Counted from the first letter of the stretch, positions 12,301-25,100 are shown. The stretch: DNA of 64,000 nt from Phialocephala subalpina (GCA_900073065.1 FJOG01000003.1:787128-851127); one strand, 5' to 3'. Notes: generated by a model from the letters alone, not told the origin. Numbers and translations: made by a program.

Positions 12301-13344
12301 TTAATTTAATTTAATTTTAATTTTTTATAATTTTAACTTCGTTTATATTCCAATAATTCTTAGCTTTAATAGTTTTAATAATTAGAACTTTTAATTTTTG
12401 GAATTATATTTTAATAATATCGAATATAATACTATTAACGTATATAAAATTGATTTTAAATTACTTTTTAATTTTAAAAATTAAATTCCATCGAATAAAA
12501 CTAGTTATTTATCGTTTTCCAAGTAGTATTATATTTTTCTTAATAGTTAAAATGCGCTTCGCAAAAGTCTTAATTTATATATATATAAGATTTTGGTTTA
12601 AAGCTTCTTAAATTAAAACTTAATCTGTGAGTCGCTATTTTTAAACTAGGAAAAGCCTTTAATTAGGGTTTTGGGCTTCTTTTCGAGAAATGCGGCTATT
12701 AATTCTGTCTTGAAGTATAAACTTTGGAACCCCCTAATTCAAGTGAGCTTTGCGTATAAATTTTCCTTTTACTATCTCTTTAAGTGCTCTTTGGACGTCT
12801 TCTTCGGTATATAAGGGCTTTATCGTCGGTTCTTAGCGTCTGCAAAATTTGGAGTTAATCTATTAAAAGGTTATTAAGAAATAAATGTTTAAAGTGCATG
12901 GGTGGGTGGGAGCGGTGAGCTAAGCGAGGTGGCCAACATTTGGGGGGGGGGGGGTTGATCTTACCGAATCGAATGGTCCATGCTTGTCTCTCCTCGTCGC
13001 CGGCAACTGTTCCATCCAAGGAACTGTAATAGAGGTGATGCCCAAGAGCAAGTGTTAGACCGCAGAGAAGGGCGGCACAAATGAAGAACGGCTTCCTCCA
13101 GTCGATACCCCAGGAGACGAGAGGCATGGATTTGAGAGATACTCGCTGTTCTTAAAGTCTTGACGTCCAAGTTTGATGTCAAGGCTGAGCTGCCCACGGC
13201 ACTTGATCGACCGACTCCCATCTGAGCCGCTGTGGATGGCATCAGCGATTCATGTTCGGCTGTGATAGGCGAGACTGATTGAAGCCTTCGATCTAACTCG
13301 TGCTCTTCGAAATGTATGTTGATCGGTGGTTCCCTCTTCGCCAT
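9368..13344 (-). pseudogene. large fungal multi-pass membrane protein interrupted by a pogo-type element
   Basis: Host exons read on the minus strand: 13344-13198, 13145 to the insertion point (TA at 12963-12962, continuing at 11130), then 11130-10864, about 10808/10785-10291, and 10237-9368. The first exons give a polar N-terminus, then WRKPFFICAALLCGLTLALG (helix 1), an acidic loop, and RFGTAFVFLVTSSF spanning the insertion site. LTSDPTGIISFELL, a long N-glycosylation-rich ectodomain, and a last helix near LLPYGIAFLFAFITAAIGLY follow. This architecture matches the large ascomycete family often labelled formylmethionine-deformylase-like, whose function is unknown. Two lesions are seen. One is the 1.83-kb insertion. 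The other is an apparent one-base shift near 10755, between ASVLPAL and PPATLTV. The last intron is best placed at 10238-10290 (53 nt), giving frame continuity. The present allele cannot make the full protein. Confidence 0.75.
11131..12961 (-). mobile_element. pogo/Fot1-type DNA transposon relic, RIP-degraded
   Basis: A 1831-bp element flanked by TA on both sides (11129-11130 and 12962-12963). The ends are inverted repeats starting AGATCAACCCCCC, with a shared subterminal GGCCACC...CCTCGCTTA. The interior is extremely AT-rich. On the minus strand, 12630-12850 still reads as a pogo transposase N-terminus: EDVQRALKEIVKGKF, then GVPKFILQDRINSR, then SRKEAQNPN, interrupted by stops. This corresponds to the psq-type helix-turn-helix that starts pogo/Fot1 transposases. 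The TA target site, size and end structure agree with that group. No intact transposase frame remains, so it could move only with help in trans. Confidence 0.85.
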
Positions 13345-14397
13345 GATGTGTGTCGCGGTAGATTGTGCGTGGGAACCAGAAGTGCCAACGGCTGCTAGAT
13401 GTCCTGGAAGCTTAACCAACATTTATGGTGGCGGCTGGACCGTCCCCTGTTGGAAGCGACGTGAGGCGCTGCCTATTGCCAGATCATAGGACGTCCTGCA
13501 ATTGGCGGTGAAATGCAGCCTCGCTGTGTGACAGGCTCCGCCTCTTGAGAGAAATGATTTCCTATACATAGAGAAGTTGGGGGCGAGGTACATGAAGGTG
13601 TAACAGGAGCGCGATTGGAGCCTCCGTTACGACGGGAATTCACGTGACCATTTCGGCTTGAGGATGTCAGTACTGGCGGCTTGTTGGAGTAGAGGGAACT
13701 CATCTTTGTGGATATATGTACTTGAGGATATACGCGTTTTTGAGTATTCAGATTTGTGGGAATTCGCATTTGAGGGTTCCGGGTTTGATGATATTCGGAT
13801 TCGAGGCAATTAGGAATTGAAGCAGGAACGACTCGATTGTTCAAACAAGGCAGGATCAGGAAATGGACGACTGAAATGCAACATATGAATCTTTGTCCAT
13901 TGTCCATAGAAGGATGCGTTAGGAGTAGAGTTTATTTCAACTGCAGATTCTCCCACGAAAGAAGGGACATGCATTGTGGAATACGAGCCCGCAAAGAATG
14001 GACGAAGTGACTTGGAGCTGCAAATTACATTGCAGAGACCAACATATCCGAGCACTCACTTGAGGCGGCTAGACTGGAGCTATTCTGTAATTGCGGATGA
14101 AGGTTTGTGGTATTGATGTCGATGTTGAAGAAATTCAAACGAGGTCCATAGGTTAATGCCAAGACATGCTCGAACACCATTGGCCAGATTGTCGCTTATC
14201 GCGCGGTTTCCCAAGCTAAAGCTCTCAAGCTCCACCAAAGGCAACGAAAGCTCCAACCTCCCACGCCGAAACAGCTGGAGCTCTACGAGAACTCAACAAC
14301 ACCTTCAAGTCCCAACAGCCGTCGAGCTCTCGCAAGCTTGAGCTTCGTTTGACGACTGTGTCTCTCTCTCTCCAACATCCTCGAAGCAGCCGCAACC
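13345..14397. other. divergent intergenic region
   Basis: This region lies between the minus-strand membrane-protein gene and the plus-strand V-ATPase gene. A minus-strand open frame at 13473-13907 has no recognisable features and is not called. Positions 13690-13800 carry a loose tandem pattern of TTGAGG/GATAT phrases. The last 50 bp before 14398 are CT-rich (TCTCTCTCTCTCC), a common feature just upstream of fungal housekeeping starts. Confidence 0.5.
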
Positions 14398-16257
14398 ATG
14401 GGAGACCCCCGCGAGTCGTCATCGTACAGCATCACCCCGAGGATTCGATACAACACCATTAGAGGTGTCAACGGTCCTTTGGTCATCTTAGAGAATGTGA
14501 GTTGGGGCATTGCGATTGGCAAGCTCTAGGAGGGATGCTGATATCTGCAAAGGTCAAATTCCCACGATACAATGAGATTGTTACGTTGACGCTGCCTGAT
14601 GGCACTGAGAGATCTGGGCAGGTGCTGGAAGCTAGAGGTCAGTACGAATTTCGTGTGACATCAATCGAGTTGTGCTGAGATGATCTATAGGTGATAGAGC
14701 CGTCGTCCAGGTATAGCAGTCGACTCTCGAAGCATCACCGATACGTTCTCACAATGGGATAGGTTTTCGAAGGCACAACTGGTATCGATGTGAAGAAGGT
14801 ATAGCTTCTGGACCGGCAGATGCGGGGACCCGAGCGCTGACCTCTGCATAGTCTAAAGTCGAGTTCACAGGGCAGAGTTTGAAGCTTGGCGTCTCAGAGG
14901 ACATGCTGGGTCGTATCTTTGATGGATCAGGAAGGGCTATCGACAAAGGACCTAAGGTTCTCGCAGAAGATTACCTTGACATCAACGGAAGTCCTATCAA
15001 CCCATATTCTCGAGTACGTGCATCGGCAGACTGGTAATTGGCCAATGCTGACTTGCTCAGGTCTACCCCGAAGAGATGATCTCGACCGGTATCTCTGCTA
15101 TCGATACCATGAACTCTATTGCTCGTGGACAGAAGATTCCCATCTTCTCTGCTTCCGGTCTACCACATAACGAAATCGCTGCCCAGATCTGTCGTCAAGC
15201 TGGGTTGGTGCAAAAACAAGGTGTCACGAACAAGGGTACACACGATGGACACGAGGAAAATTTCTCGATTGTTTTCGCAGCTATGGGTGTCAACCTGGAA
15301 ACTGCTCGATTCTTCACCAGAGATTTCGAGGAGAACGGCAGCTTGGAGCGTGTGACTCTCTTCCTCAACTTGGCCAACGATCCTACGTAGGTGTTTTAAC
15401 CATGGAATTGAGCTCTGCTTACATTGAACAGTATCGAACGTATCATTACCCCGCGTCTCGCTCTCACCACCGCCGAATACTATGCCTACCAACTCGAAAA
15501 ACACGTCTTGGTTATTCTTACCGACTTGACTGCATACTGCGATGCCCTTCGTGAGGTCTCTGCCGCTCGTGAGGAAGTGCCAGGTCGACGTGGTTATCCC
15601 GGTTACATGTACACGGATTTGTCGACCATCTACGAACGTGCTGGTCGTGTGCAAGGACGAAACGGCTCCATCACCCAAATCCCCATCTTGACTATGCCCA
15701 ACGACGATATCACTCACCCGATTCCTGATTTGACTGGTTATATCACGGAAGGACAAATCTTCGTCGATCGTCAATTGTCCAATCGTGGTATCTACCCACC
15801 CATCAACGTCCTGCCATCGCTCTCTCGTCTCATGAAGTCTGCCATTGGAGAAGGTCACACTCGCAAGGATCACGGTGATGTCTCCAACCAGCTTTATGCG
15901 AAATACGCCATCGGTCGTGATGCTGCCTCCATGAAGGCTGTTGTCGGTGAGGAAGCTCTGTCGTCGGAAGACAAGCTTTCGTTGGAATTCTTGGAGAAGT
16001 TTGAGCGAACATTCATCTCACAATCTGCATACGAATCGAGAACCATCTACGAGTCCCTCGACCAAGCATGGAGCTTGCTTCGTATCTACCCCAAGGAGTT
16101 GCTCAACCGTATCCCACAAAAGATTCTCGCCGAATTCTACCAACGATCCGCTGCTGATCGCAAGGGCAAGGGAAAGGGCAGCAAGGATACCAAGGACAAC
16201 AGCGAAGATGCTAAGCCGAACGGAGGCGGACAGGAGGAGAACTTGATTGATGCATGA
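14398..16257 (+). CDS. VMA2: V-type proton ATPase subunit B
   Basis: Seven exons (14398-14496, 14553-14637, 14691-14710, 14763-14798, 14852-15013, 15061-15386, 15432-16257) give 517 residues, the length of the yeast Vma2 protein. This subunit forms the non-catalytic half of the V1 hexamer, which couples ATP hydrolysis to proton pumping into vacuoles. The start [20 protein letters not shown] is the usual N-terminus. The P-loop position reads ASGLPHNE instead of GxxxxGKT, the signature of the non-catalytic B chain. [34 protein letters not shown] and [19 protein letters not shown] are hallmark stretches. The C-terminus carries a lysine/glycine- and acid-rich tail. Introns cluster in the 5' third and the last exon is 826 nt. 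No lesion is seen. This is a conserved housekeeping gene and a good anchor for synteny. Confidence 0.97.
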
Positions 16258-17456
16258 GGAATGATGGTTGTGTGGATGGTGGAGGAGTGCATGTTGGTAT
16301 TTTCACAGTGCCGCCGCGTTGCTTTTCGATTGAAGCGCATGTAAGTCTTTCAGAGGATAGGGCAGGGCTAGAATGTATGACTTAACAACTCAGCCCGGTT
16401 TCCGGGGGATTTCGAATGTTCGTTATCATATTGGACCCCGTGAGCCAGACATTGGGGAAGGAGTGAAAGCTAGTCCAGCCCACTGGGACTCTTGACCGCT
16501 CAAATCATCCGTAATTTCGGAATATCTTTTGTATCTCGCTGGTTTTCTGCCCGGGGATGGCCGGGTATGCCTCTCATGGGGACAACGTCTTCCTGGTTGT
16601 GCACTGCATGTATATCCCCGCCAAGGCCATTGACAGGTCGGATCCACAAATTAAATGTCGAGAATTTGCTCGGGTCAACTGACAACTCTCGTGCCCTGCA
16701 TGCATCATCTCCATGGTCCAACAGCCGCAGATGAGGGTTCACTTTGCACAACATGCGCACCAGTAATACGGCCGTGAAAGAACCGAAATTTCGCTGTAGA
16801 GAAGCTTGAATGGGAATGGGCAGGCAGCTCGACGAACTGCAACGTTGACAACCCCGCATCTCCTCAATGTCCCATGCAAATACGGGGATTAGTCGACAGC
16901 CAGTGCTGACCAGGATGCAGTGCAGCCACAAACGCGCCAATCAAGCCTCCCGCTTTCAACGTCATCCATCACAATGTCGGTCAACTTGTCGAGATAATTT
17001 ACGTGAGGCAGCGGAGAAGCCTGTCAGTTTTCATCGTTCCTGGCTATCGCGCGCGCTAGTCACGAACAGCTTACCCATGAAAGGTGAAGGATCTGGAGAT
17101 CCGGTTCGGAAGGAGAAAAGCTGGGGCTCGGTCTTTGGAGAAATACAACGCACCAGGACGTTTCCCCGCTCTCTACTGCTGCCAAACGGGATCAGCTGCC
17201 TGTTTTTCCTCGCTCTGCTCACGTCAAAGATACTCGTCCGGTCTTCCCAATTTCCCAGCCTCCAGGGAACGGTGCATCCTTGGTCCCAATTAGCATGGGA
17301 TGAGCAGCGACCTGCAGTGCGAGCTCCGAGCTACGTATAAAGCTCTAGCTACCCCTCCGCTCTCTGTTTCCCCGAACTCGTTCCTCTTGGCATCAAGCTT
17401 TTGTTTCTTGCGAGAAAGACTCAATTGATTGTCCTTGAGCTCGGGAGACATTCACG
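16258..17456. other. intergenic region before the epimerase gene
   Basis: No gene is supported; overlapping open frames on both strands lack recognisable features. Positions 17090-17440 form the presumed promoter of the gene at 17457. Confidence 0.5.
17336..17341 (+). promoter_or_regulatory. candidate TATA box
   Basis: TATAAA lies 116 bp upstream of the epimerase ATG and is followed by a CT-rich stretch (CTACCCCTCCGCTCTCTG), a common layout of a fungal core promoter with pyrimidine-rich initiator. Confidence 0.4.
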
Positions 17457-19072
17457 ATGCGTTTTTCGATACTTAGAACAGTCCTTGGGGCTTCGACTGC
17501 GCTCGCAGGTCTCATGCCCCGACAAATTCCAGGCGAAACTCTCACTGGGACAGTTGGCAATGACACAATTGCCGGCTCTCCCTCAGGACCCGATGCGGAT
17601 GGCAAATACACCATCTTCGGCGAAGGAATCAGAGCCAATTTCATTCCGTATGGAGCTTCGATTTCCAATCTCTTCCTAAACGACACCTCAGGCGTTGAGC
17701 GAGACATCGTTGGAGGATTCGATAACGCGAGTTATTACGGGATTGATAGACAGCATCCGCATTTTGGAGGCGTCCCGGGACGGTATGCGAATCGGATCAA
17801 GAATTCGAGTTTTGAGATTGATGGGGTTACGTATAATGTGGCGCCGAATGAGAATCCGACGGCGGCAAATCCGTTGGGGGTTGATACTTTGCATGGTGGG
17901 CCGGATGGATGGTGAGTGGTTTCTTCTTTTGGGGTGTTCTTATTTGAGGGATTGATCTTTGAAGGACTTGGTCTTTGTGGCCTTAATATTTGAGACTCAT
18001 TTTCTCGTCCCCAATTGTTTGAAGTTGCGGCGGATCTCGCCGAGCATATGGCTAATTGTGTGCATAGGGACTGGAGAAACTGGACAGTAGTCGCACACAC
18101 TACCAACAGCATCACATTCAGTTTGACAGACCCAGATGGAAAGGAAGGCTTCCCTGGTGAGGTTGTGAGCTATGTTACCTACAGTCTCGGAAACAGTATG
18201 TCTACCAATGTTGGGTTGGGATTTAGGACTTTACTGACTGACCGCTTTCCAGTGACCTGGGACTTCAAGATGGTCGCATTAGCCACAACGAAGAAGACAC
18301 CAATCATGCTTTCGTCCCATGTAAGCAACCATCCCACCCTATTAACCTCCACAATGTTCTAACAGACCGGCAGACATACTGGAACCTCGACGGCTTCGCC
18401 AACAACGAAACAGCCCTTGCACTCAACCACTCCCTCTGGCTCCCCTATGCAGGCCAACGAGTCGGTACAGACACAATCCTTATCCCCACCGGCGACATCC
18501 TCGCCAACGAGAAGGGCGGATTAAACGATTTCTGGAGTGCGCCCAAGCAAATCGGAGCCAACTTCACCAATCCGAGTTTGAATGGGAATTGTGGGTTTAA
18601 TTGCACTGGTTATGGTATGCCATCCGCCCTTCCGCCATAGAGCATGGAGAGAAATATATACTAACGAGGAACCACAGACACCGCCTACCTCACAAACCGC
18701 GACCAACTTGGGCCCTTCGACTGGCGCGAAAAAGGCCCCGTCGCCCGCCTCCGCTCGGCCTGGTCCGGAATCCAAGTCGACGTCTTTACCGATCAGGAAG
18801 CTTTCCAGGTCTACTCTTGCGGTGGCCAAAATGGGTCTATGGCTCTTAAGAATACGCAGGGATTGTTTAATGTTAGTGATAGGCCGAGAACGATACAGCA
18901 GTATGGATGTATAGTAATGGAGGTTGAGGATTGGATTGATGGGATTAATCAGCCGGAGTGGAATCGCAAGCAGATTTATGGACCAGGAGATGATCCGTAT
19001 GTGTTGCAGGCGAGTTATAGGTTTAGTTTGAATGATACTGCGGTGGGACTTTTGGGGGTGGGGAGTGGGTAG
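17457..19072 (+). CDS. secreted aldose 1-epimerase (galactose mutarotase family)
   Basis: Five exons (17457-17911, 18068-18195, 18253-18320, 18374-18614, 18678-19072) join to 428 residues. The family interconverts alpha and beta anomers of hexoses. An N-terminal signal peptide (MRFSILRTVLGASTALAG) and many N-x-S/T sites indicate secretion. Family landmarks appear in order. They are YGASISNL, the HPHFGGVPGRYANRI block (sugar-binding Asn/Arg and first His region), DTLHGGPDGW, HTYWNLDGF with the catalytic His, and near the C-terminus IVMEVEDWIDGINQPEW with the catalytic acid region. The length suits the extracellular fungal branch of the family, which is longer than the cytosolic enzymes. A role in handling plant-derived sugars outside the cell is likely but is inference. 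The gene appears intact. Confidence 0.92.
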
Positions 19073-20780
19073 TGGGGTGGAGCGGAGCGGAGTGGGGGAG
19101 GGGTAGTAATGAATGAAGAGAATGTCCCAACATTTATAGGACATTGCTACGACTAGGAAAGTCTGATTTGAAGAATTTCAGTTCCAATATTTTCTACTTG
19201 CAACATACCCAACTTGCTTAGGATCAAGGGACCTCGACGAACGATATATACTAGTCACGTGGTGGGTACACGAGCCAAACCGACTAGCGCTGGTCTCTTT
19301 CCGCATGACCTCAACGCCAACGACAACGAATGCAGAACCGCTTGCAACTAGCAGGCTCGACCAGCAGCGAGCATCCAGAAACAAAGTTGCTACCACGCCT
19401 TGTTATGCTTGTAGCAAATGCATCAAACAGTCGCTCTCGGCGCCACTATTACGAGCAAGCCAAGTTTGGCACCAACGACTGGTGGACCATTCATTCTCTC
19501 CCACCTGTACTTTCGTTTCTACTACTTTTCAACGTACCCGTTTGAAATGGAATTGCCATTAAGCCACGCAAATGTCCCAACTGATAGAACAGAACCATCT
19601 CATCAAGGTCCAAGCATTTTTCGCAATCGACTTCTTACGGAAAAGGAGAATCCCCCGACATCGACACACCCTTAATTCAACATCGCACGAGAGAGAAGAT
19701 ATGGAATCTGCGGAGGGTTCTCCTGTAATGAATATACACGTTGCATAGTACCTCCCCTTCCAGCGGGACAGCGAACGAATCTCGAGCGAGAACGACACCT
19801 AATGCCAACCTAGCCTCCAGCCGAGATCGCAGAAAGAGAACGCGGGAGATTGGCGATGGCTTTACGATACGTCTTGAATCCGCCATAACTTCTGATACAT
19901 TCCAAGGAAAGAGAATGAGGCGGGTGATGGCAATGAAGTAAAACGCCCATGGGAAACACTGCTTGAGAGATGGGAGGAGTGGATCGAGGAGAATATACAT
20001 AGGCCGAGCTCTTCAAGGGCTTACGACCCCACTTGAGAGATATCTTGGCACATCTGTTTGTCGACTCGGAGTGTATTCTGTGGTTGCTCTTTGGGGAACT
20101 GCTTCAGTTCCGTGCTTTCTTGACGGGAAGATATGGTCGGAGTCTCCTTCACTCTAGGATAATAGGATTGCGGATCCGTTGCCTTCTGTCAAAGGCGTGT
20201 GTTGGAGTGGGAGTCCACGATTCATCGAGGTCACTTCCATAATTGCATGGGAGCTATGGCCCGAGTGAAGAAGCAGACTTATGAGAGATCTTCCCCAAAG
20301 CTAGTTTTATATTGGCTCTTTCTTTACATGGAAATTCCATTCAAATATCCGTATCCGCATATGCCCATGAGCAACGCAAATATTGGGGCTATCATCTGTA
20401 CGATAGTCGTCCCTGATCGCTTGCAGTATCTGAGGCGCTGGGCAAATCATCGTCTTTTTCCGTCAATTTCCTATGTGATCGCGGAATTAATTTGGTTCGA
20501 GGCTGAAGCAGGTCATCTCCTGACCACGTCCTCATTTTCGTTCTGTGAGCATGAGAGCTAAGGTGTCTCGCTCCTCATTATGCAATGCGCCGTTGGTCGT
20601 CTAAAAAACTATCTGAGAAAACTCGTTTATTTCCACTTTTGCAAGTCAACAGGAGAGGGCCGACGATTGTTGGTTTGGCCCTGGATAGCTGTATGTGGAG
20701 TTGCATGTTCTGCTCCGTTTGAAGCACCTGCTCAGGATTTAATGTTGGGCTGATATATCTCCCTTCGTCTTTCTACCTTA
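19073..20780. other. gene-free DNA
   Basis: No gene is supported in about 1.7 kb. Several open frames of 60-120 codons occur on both strands, but they overlap each other and show no domain, signal peptide or splice structure that joins. The composition is ordinary, so this is not a RIP-degraded element. Old unrecognised gene remnants remain possible. Confidence 0.45.
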
Positions 20781-20979
20781 CCTTACTTGTAATCTTACTC
20801 TTTTTCATCCTGCATCTGGTCTCCAGTACTTCGAATCCAAGAACCTGGAAGTTTAGCAACCCAAAGAATATTCAAAAGCCTCGCTCTCTTACACCCACCC
20901 TTCCCTCTCTTCCACACTCTGCGCCTTTCGTATCCACAACATTGACCCCAACCACAATCCTCCTCCCCTCACACCCCGC

Positions 20980-21899
20980 GCCGCCATCCTATCAGGAGAT
21001 TGTTCCCTAACAGCATAAAACAGCACTGTCTATCCCTCCAACGCTCCCTCCTGCAGCACTTCATGGTTCTGACCAAGCTCTCTGACATGTATTGGGACAT
21101 TGAGTGATGCACTGGTGGAGGTCTGTTGTGCTGCTGGGAGTAAGGCCTTCCGCCCTTTCGTCCCTTCTGCTCTTTTACCTCTCTCTTTCCGCCCCGCCCC
21201 TCCGCCGTTCCGCCCTTTCGTCCTCACCGTTACAAAATATTTTGGGAAGAAAAAGACTTTGGGCTAATGAGAGGATAGCAACCGATTTTCTCACCAACTT
21301 CATCGCCCTCAGCAACGCAACGTGCGCAGACGACACCTGCAACCAATGGAACAGCACTAGCACAGGGCATCCAGCTCGTTTATTGTGCTGTCTACCGGAT
21401 CAGGTTGGATTGCAGAGTGGAGCTTATGTGTTGCTGGATGAGGTTGTGGGGAAGAGGGGAGATTGCTGTTCTGGTGAGTGCTTCTGCCTTTTCGCATGCC
21501 CCTTTTCCCCTCTCTCCTAGGGCCTAAAATATGTGGATTGAGGAGTGTAAGTGCGGTTTAGAAAAAGCATGCTAATATTCGATGACTTCAGATCAACGGC
21601 ACAGCACCAACCAGCATCGTTTTGAGCTCATCGACTGGAAAAGCGTCGGCTACGGAATCAAGTAAAGTAAAAATTCCACCGCGAAGGCTAGTGCAACAAG
21701 AACAATGAATTCAGGCCCCAACTCTAGCTCTACATCTTCATCCTCGTCTTCGTTTAAGACGGCCAAGTCGGAAGCGCCGAGCGGTGTGGGCGGAACCGGG
21801 CCAATTCTCTTTGTGCCAGTGCTAGCGGCGATTCGTTGTCGCTTTGCTTTGATGAAGGCCGCAAAGAAGGGAAGAGGAAAGGGCGGAGACGAAGAGTAA
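20980..21899 (+). pseudogene. Cys-rich secreted, possibly GPI-anchored protein, decayed
   Basis: Coding-like blocks read in series on the plus strand. The first (about 20980-21128) contains LSGDCSLTA, stop, NSTVYPSNAPSCSTSWF, stop, PSSLTCIGTLSDALVEVCCA. After a candidate intron (GTAAGG to GATAG) comes ATDFLTNFIALSNATCADDT with paired cysteines (LLCCLPDQ and GDCCS), ending at a GTGAGT donor near 21474. A Ser/Thr-rich tail (SSTSSSSSSFKTAKSEAPS) and a hydrophobic end (GTGPILFVPVLAAI) follow after a frame change. Two in-frame stops plus the shift indicate a broken gene. The Cys-pair spacing with a Ser-rich hydrophobic C-terminus resembles GPI-anchored cell-wall proteins of fungi. The exact start and function are not recognised. 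Confidence 0.4.
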
Positions 21900-22112
21900 T
21901 TAATGTCTATGAGAGATGATAATGCATTATTAAAAGAGTCAAATGCCGAAAGCTGAATGTCCAAGAACAAACAAGGTGTCTCAATCCAATCCCAACGTCC
22001 AATGCCGGGTTAAACACCCGAGCGCCTATACATCATCATTCCCCGCTCCACCCCGCTCCGCTCTCAATCCCTCAGTGTTTCTCCCTAATTCCCACCTTCA
22101 CACCTCCTCTAG

Positions 22113-25100
22113 TCAATTAGCACCCTCCAACTCTCTCCACCTCCTCCTAACCTCCTCTCTCTCCTCCTCACTACTCCGTTCAAAAGCCATAATCCCCTGC
22201 TTAATCCTAACAACCAACAAACTAGCTTTCAATCCCCTACTATACCTCTTCTCCAACTGTTTCTCCAATCCTTTCAATGTATATCCTGGCATTCCGAATG
22301 CTGCAGCTGTTACCTTTAGAGGGAGGGCCCCGAGACCTTTGCCGATGCCTTTGATGAATCCCATGGGCCCGGACTTTCGAGCGCCTCGTACAGGGAGACG
22401 GACGATGCCTGTCACGCCGTCGAAGAGGCCGTAGATCACTTCCTGGGAGGGGTGTTAGTGAGGCTGAGTGAAAGGGCGGCGAGGGGAGAGGGGTAGGGGA
22501 GGAGCGAAATGAGTGAAGAGGAAGAGGGGGGAATGGAGGGGCAAAGGGGAGGAGAATGTACGAACATTTGCAGCAACTTTAACACCACTTCCAAAACCCG
22601 TAATATTTTCTCTCCTTCGAACCGTGTCATCGTTCAAAACGAAACTCGGCGCATTATGAAACCCGTTTGCCAGATTATAAAAGAACGCAACAGGTACTAC
22701 ATCAGCCCCATTATCAGCACAATTCTCCCAAACAAGAATGATATTGGAAAGTAAAACTTACACCTCAAGGCAGTAGCCCCCATAGCATAAGCAAAATGCC
22801 CCGTCTCCACACTAGCATCATGCAGCCTCCCATGATAATGAACCTGCTTATCACTCCCCTTCAACAACAAACTCGGCGATCTCTGCACCGGACTCCACGT
22901 ATACGCCCGTTTATGCTTCTGCTTATCAGTCGTGCTTTTCAATGTCTTGGAGGCCATCTTTAATGCTACGTAATCTAGATGTTCTGGACTGAAATGAGCA
23001 GCTTTTTGGACGGGGTTGCGGGTTGGTATGTATTCGAGGGATTTGGTTCGTGCTGCTTCGGGGCGCGGGTCGGCTTTGTCTTCGTCGTCTTCTTCGGCGG
23101 AGAGGGGAGATCCGTTAATGGGATCCTTGTGGACGGTTTTGGAGAGGGAGCGCGTGTAGTCGACGAATATTGTTAGGGCGGATGTGACTGTTCCTGAAGC
23201 GGCGGCTAGGAAACCCTGGACTGGATCACCGGCTCCTTCATCAACATACCAATCGCGATGACGAATTCGTTTGATCGTTAGCAAGTTTCCGGGAAGCGTA
23301 AAGGAGGGGCTTACAATTTGAGATTTGGTAGTCGAACGATCTCTGCATCGAGCAGGATAGCAGCAGCTAGGATACCGAGCCTGATGTTGGTGCCTTTCAC
23401 TCTCCAGACTGCAACATGGTCTGGTCGCATGAGACAACGCATCGTGTCCAGGTTCACAGCTTGATGGAAAGACTTCGCCGCTTCCGCAGCACCATTCTCT
23501 TGAGAAATCTCCTCGCTCATATGTTTGACAGCAGTCTGGACATTAGGTGTGAGGGCAGTCGTGATGCTATGAGCCAAGCTCTCCTCCGTCATCTTTTTGA
23601 ACGGCACCGGCTCAGGACCAGCTCCAGCTCTATGAATCATAGCACCCCAAAATGGTTGATCCCCAAAGAAAGGAACAACAACGGTAGGTTTCCCCATCGC
23701 AATACCAATAGCCGTAGTACCAGCGCCACCATGATGCACAACAGCAGAGACATATTGAAACAACCAATCATGAGGAACATTACCAAGAAGGAAAATACCT
23801 TCTGGCACATCGCCTTCACCGAGACCACCCCAGCCTTTTGAGACTAAGGCTCTGACTCCGGCACGTTTGACGGCGCCGAAGATCATTTGGGTGAGCTTGT
23901 CGGGGTGGTCGACTACGATTGAGCCGAATCCGATGTAGACGGGTGGTGGACCGGCATTTAGGAAGGCGACAAGATCTTCGGGAGGTTTGTAGTTTGATGC
24001 TTGGCTTAGGAAGGAGAAACCGGAGATGTTGATGTGCGATGCCCAGTCTGGTGGCTTGGGTATGAGCTCGGATGACCTGAATGTGTCAGTACATGGTTGA
24101 AAAATATGAATGTCCGAAAGCCGTTCAAAGAATTTGCTGTCGAAACTTCGCGGTGATAAGACTGACATTATGAGAACGGAGTAGGCCTTACCATGCGTAT
24201 GTAAAAGGAACTTTCATTCTCGACAGAAGCATGTGACCCCACAGAGGACTGATAGGATCAAGATGAAGCGTCCTAACTCTGAAGCCATTGATGATATCGC
24301 CCAGCCCTTGCCACGCAAGAAGTTCCATCATCGTATAGGAAATATAATTCGCAAAGCCCGGGTCAGCTTCATTTCGATCAAGAGAAGCCAAAGGATGAGG
24401 GAAATGCTGAGTCGGACTCCAAGGCATCGTGAACATCATGTGAAGTGGAATCCCCAGCTTCTCTGCACAATGAATATGCGCATAGCTCGGCGGATTCGCG
24501 ATAATTGCATCAGCAATGAATAAACGATCCGTCTCTTCCTGTCTACTCATCGTAGAAGAAGATTTCTTTGATCCCGGCATCCCATCTCCAGGCTCAATGC
24601 AACCTCTCCAACACCCCTCAATGATCTCCGCGATATCATTCCGTCTCTTTCCCACATCTCCAGCTCGTAAACTCTCCATACCCGGCATCAATCCAGGATT
24701 CTTAACCATGTACGCCATCAACGTAGCAGGATCCCCTCCAATGGAAAAGAACTCGATCCCATTCTCCTCAACAAAGGTCTTGAAAACAGGATGCGTACAT
24801 ATCCTAACCCGATGTCCATACGGCGGCTTCATCAACTCCTGCGCAATCGCAATAAAAGGCTGAACATCTCCTCTCGAACCTACGATATGGATCGCGATAT
24901 TCAGCTTTGGGGCTTCTTTGTATTTTCCTAGGATGGATTGGAAATTGTTCTCATATGCTCGGTTGTTGGAGGTTAGGTCTTCGCCAAGAGGGGATTGGCC
25001 GTGAGTGTATCTTGCTCGTTTTGCCAGGTATTTTGTGAGTTTTGATGCTTTGTCGGTTACGTGAATGTTGATGCGTCCATCTGTGTTGATTCGTGCTTCG

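Noticed and set aside
15160..15873. Long minus-strand open frame (237 codons)
   Set aside because: Antisense to the V-ATPase subunit B exons, which have unmistakable family motifs on the plus strand.
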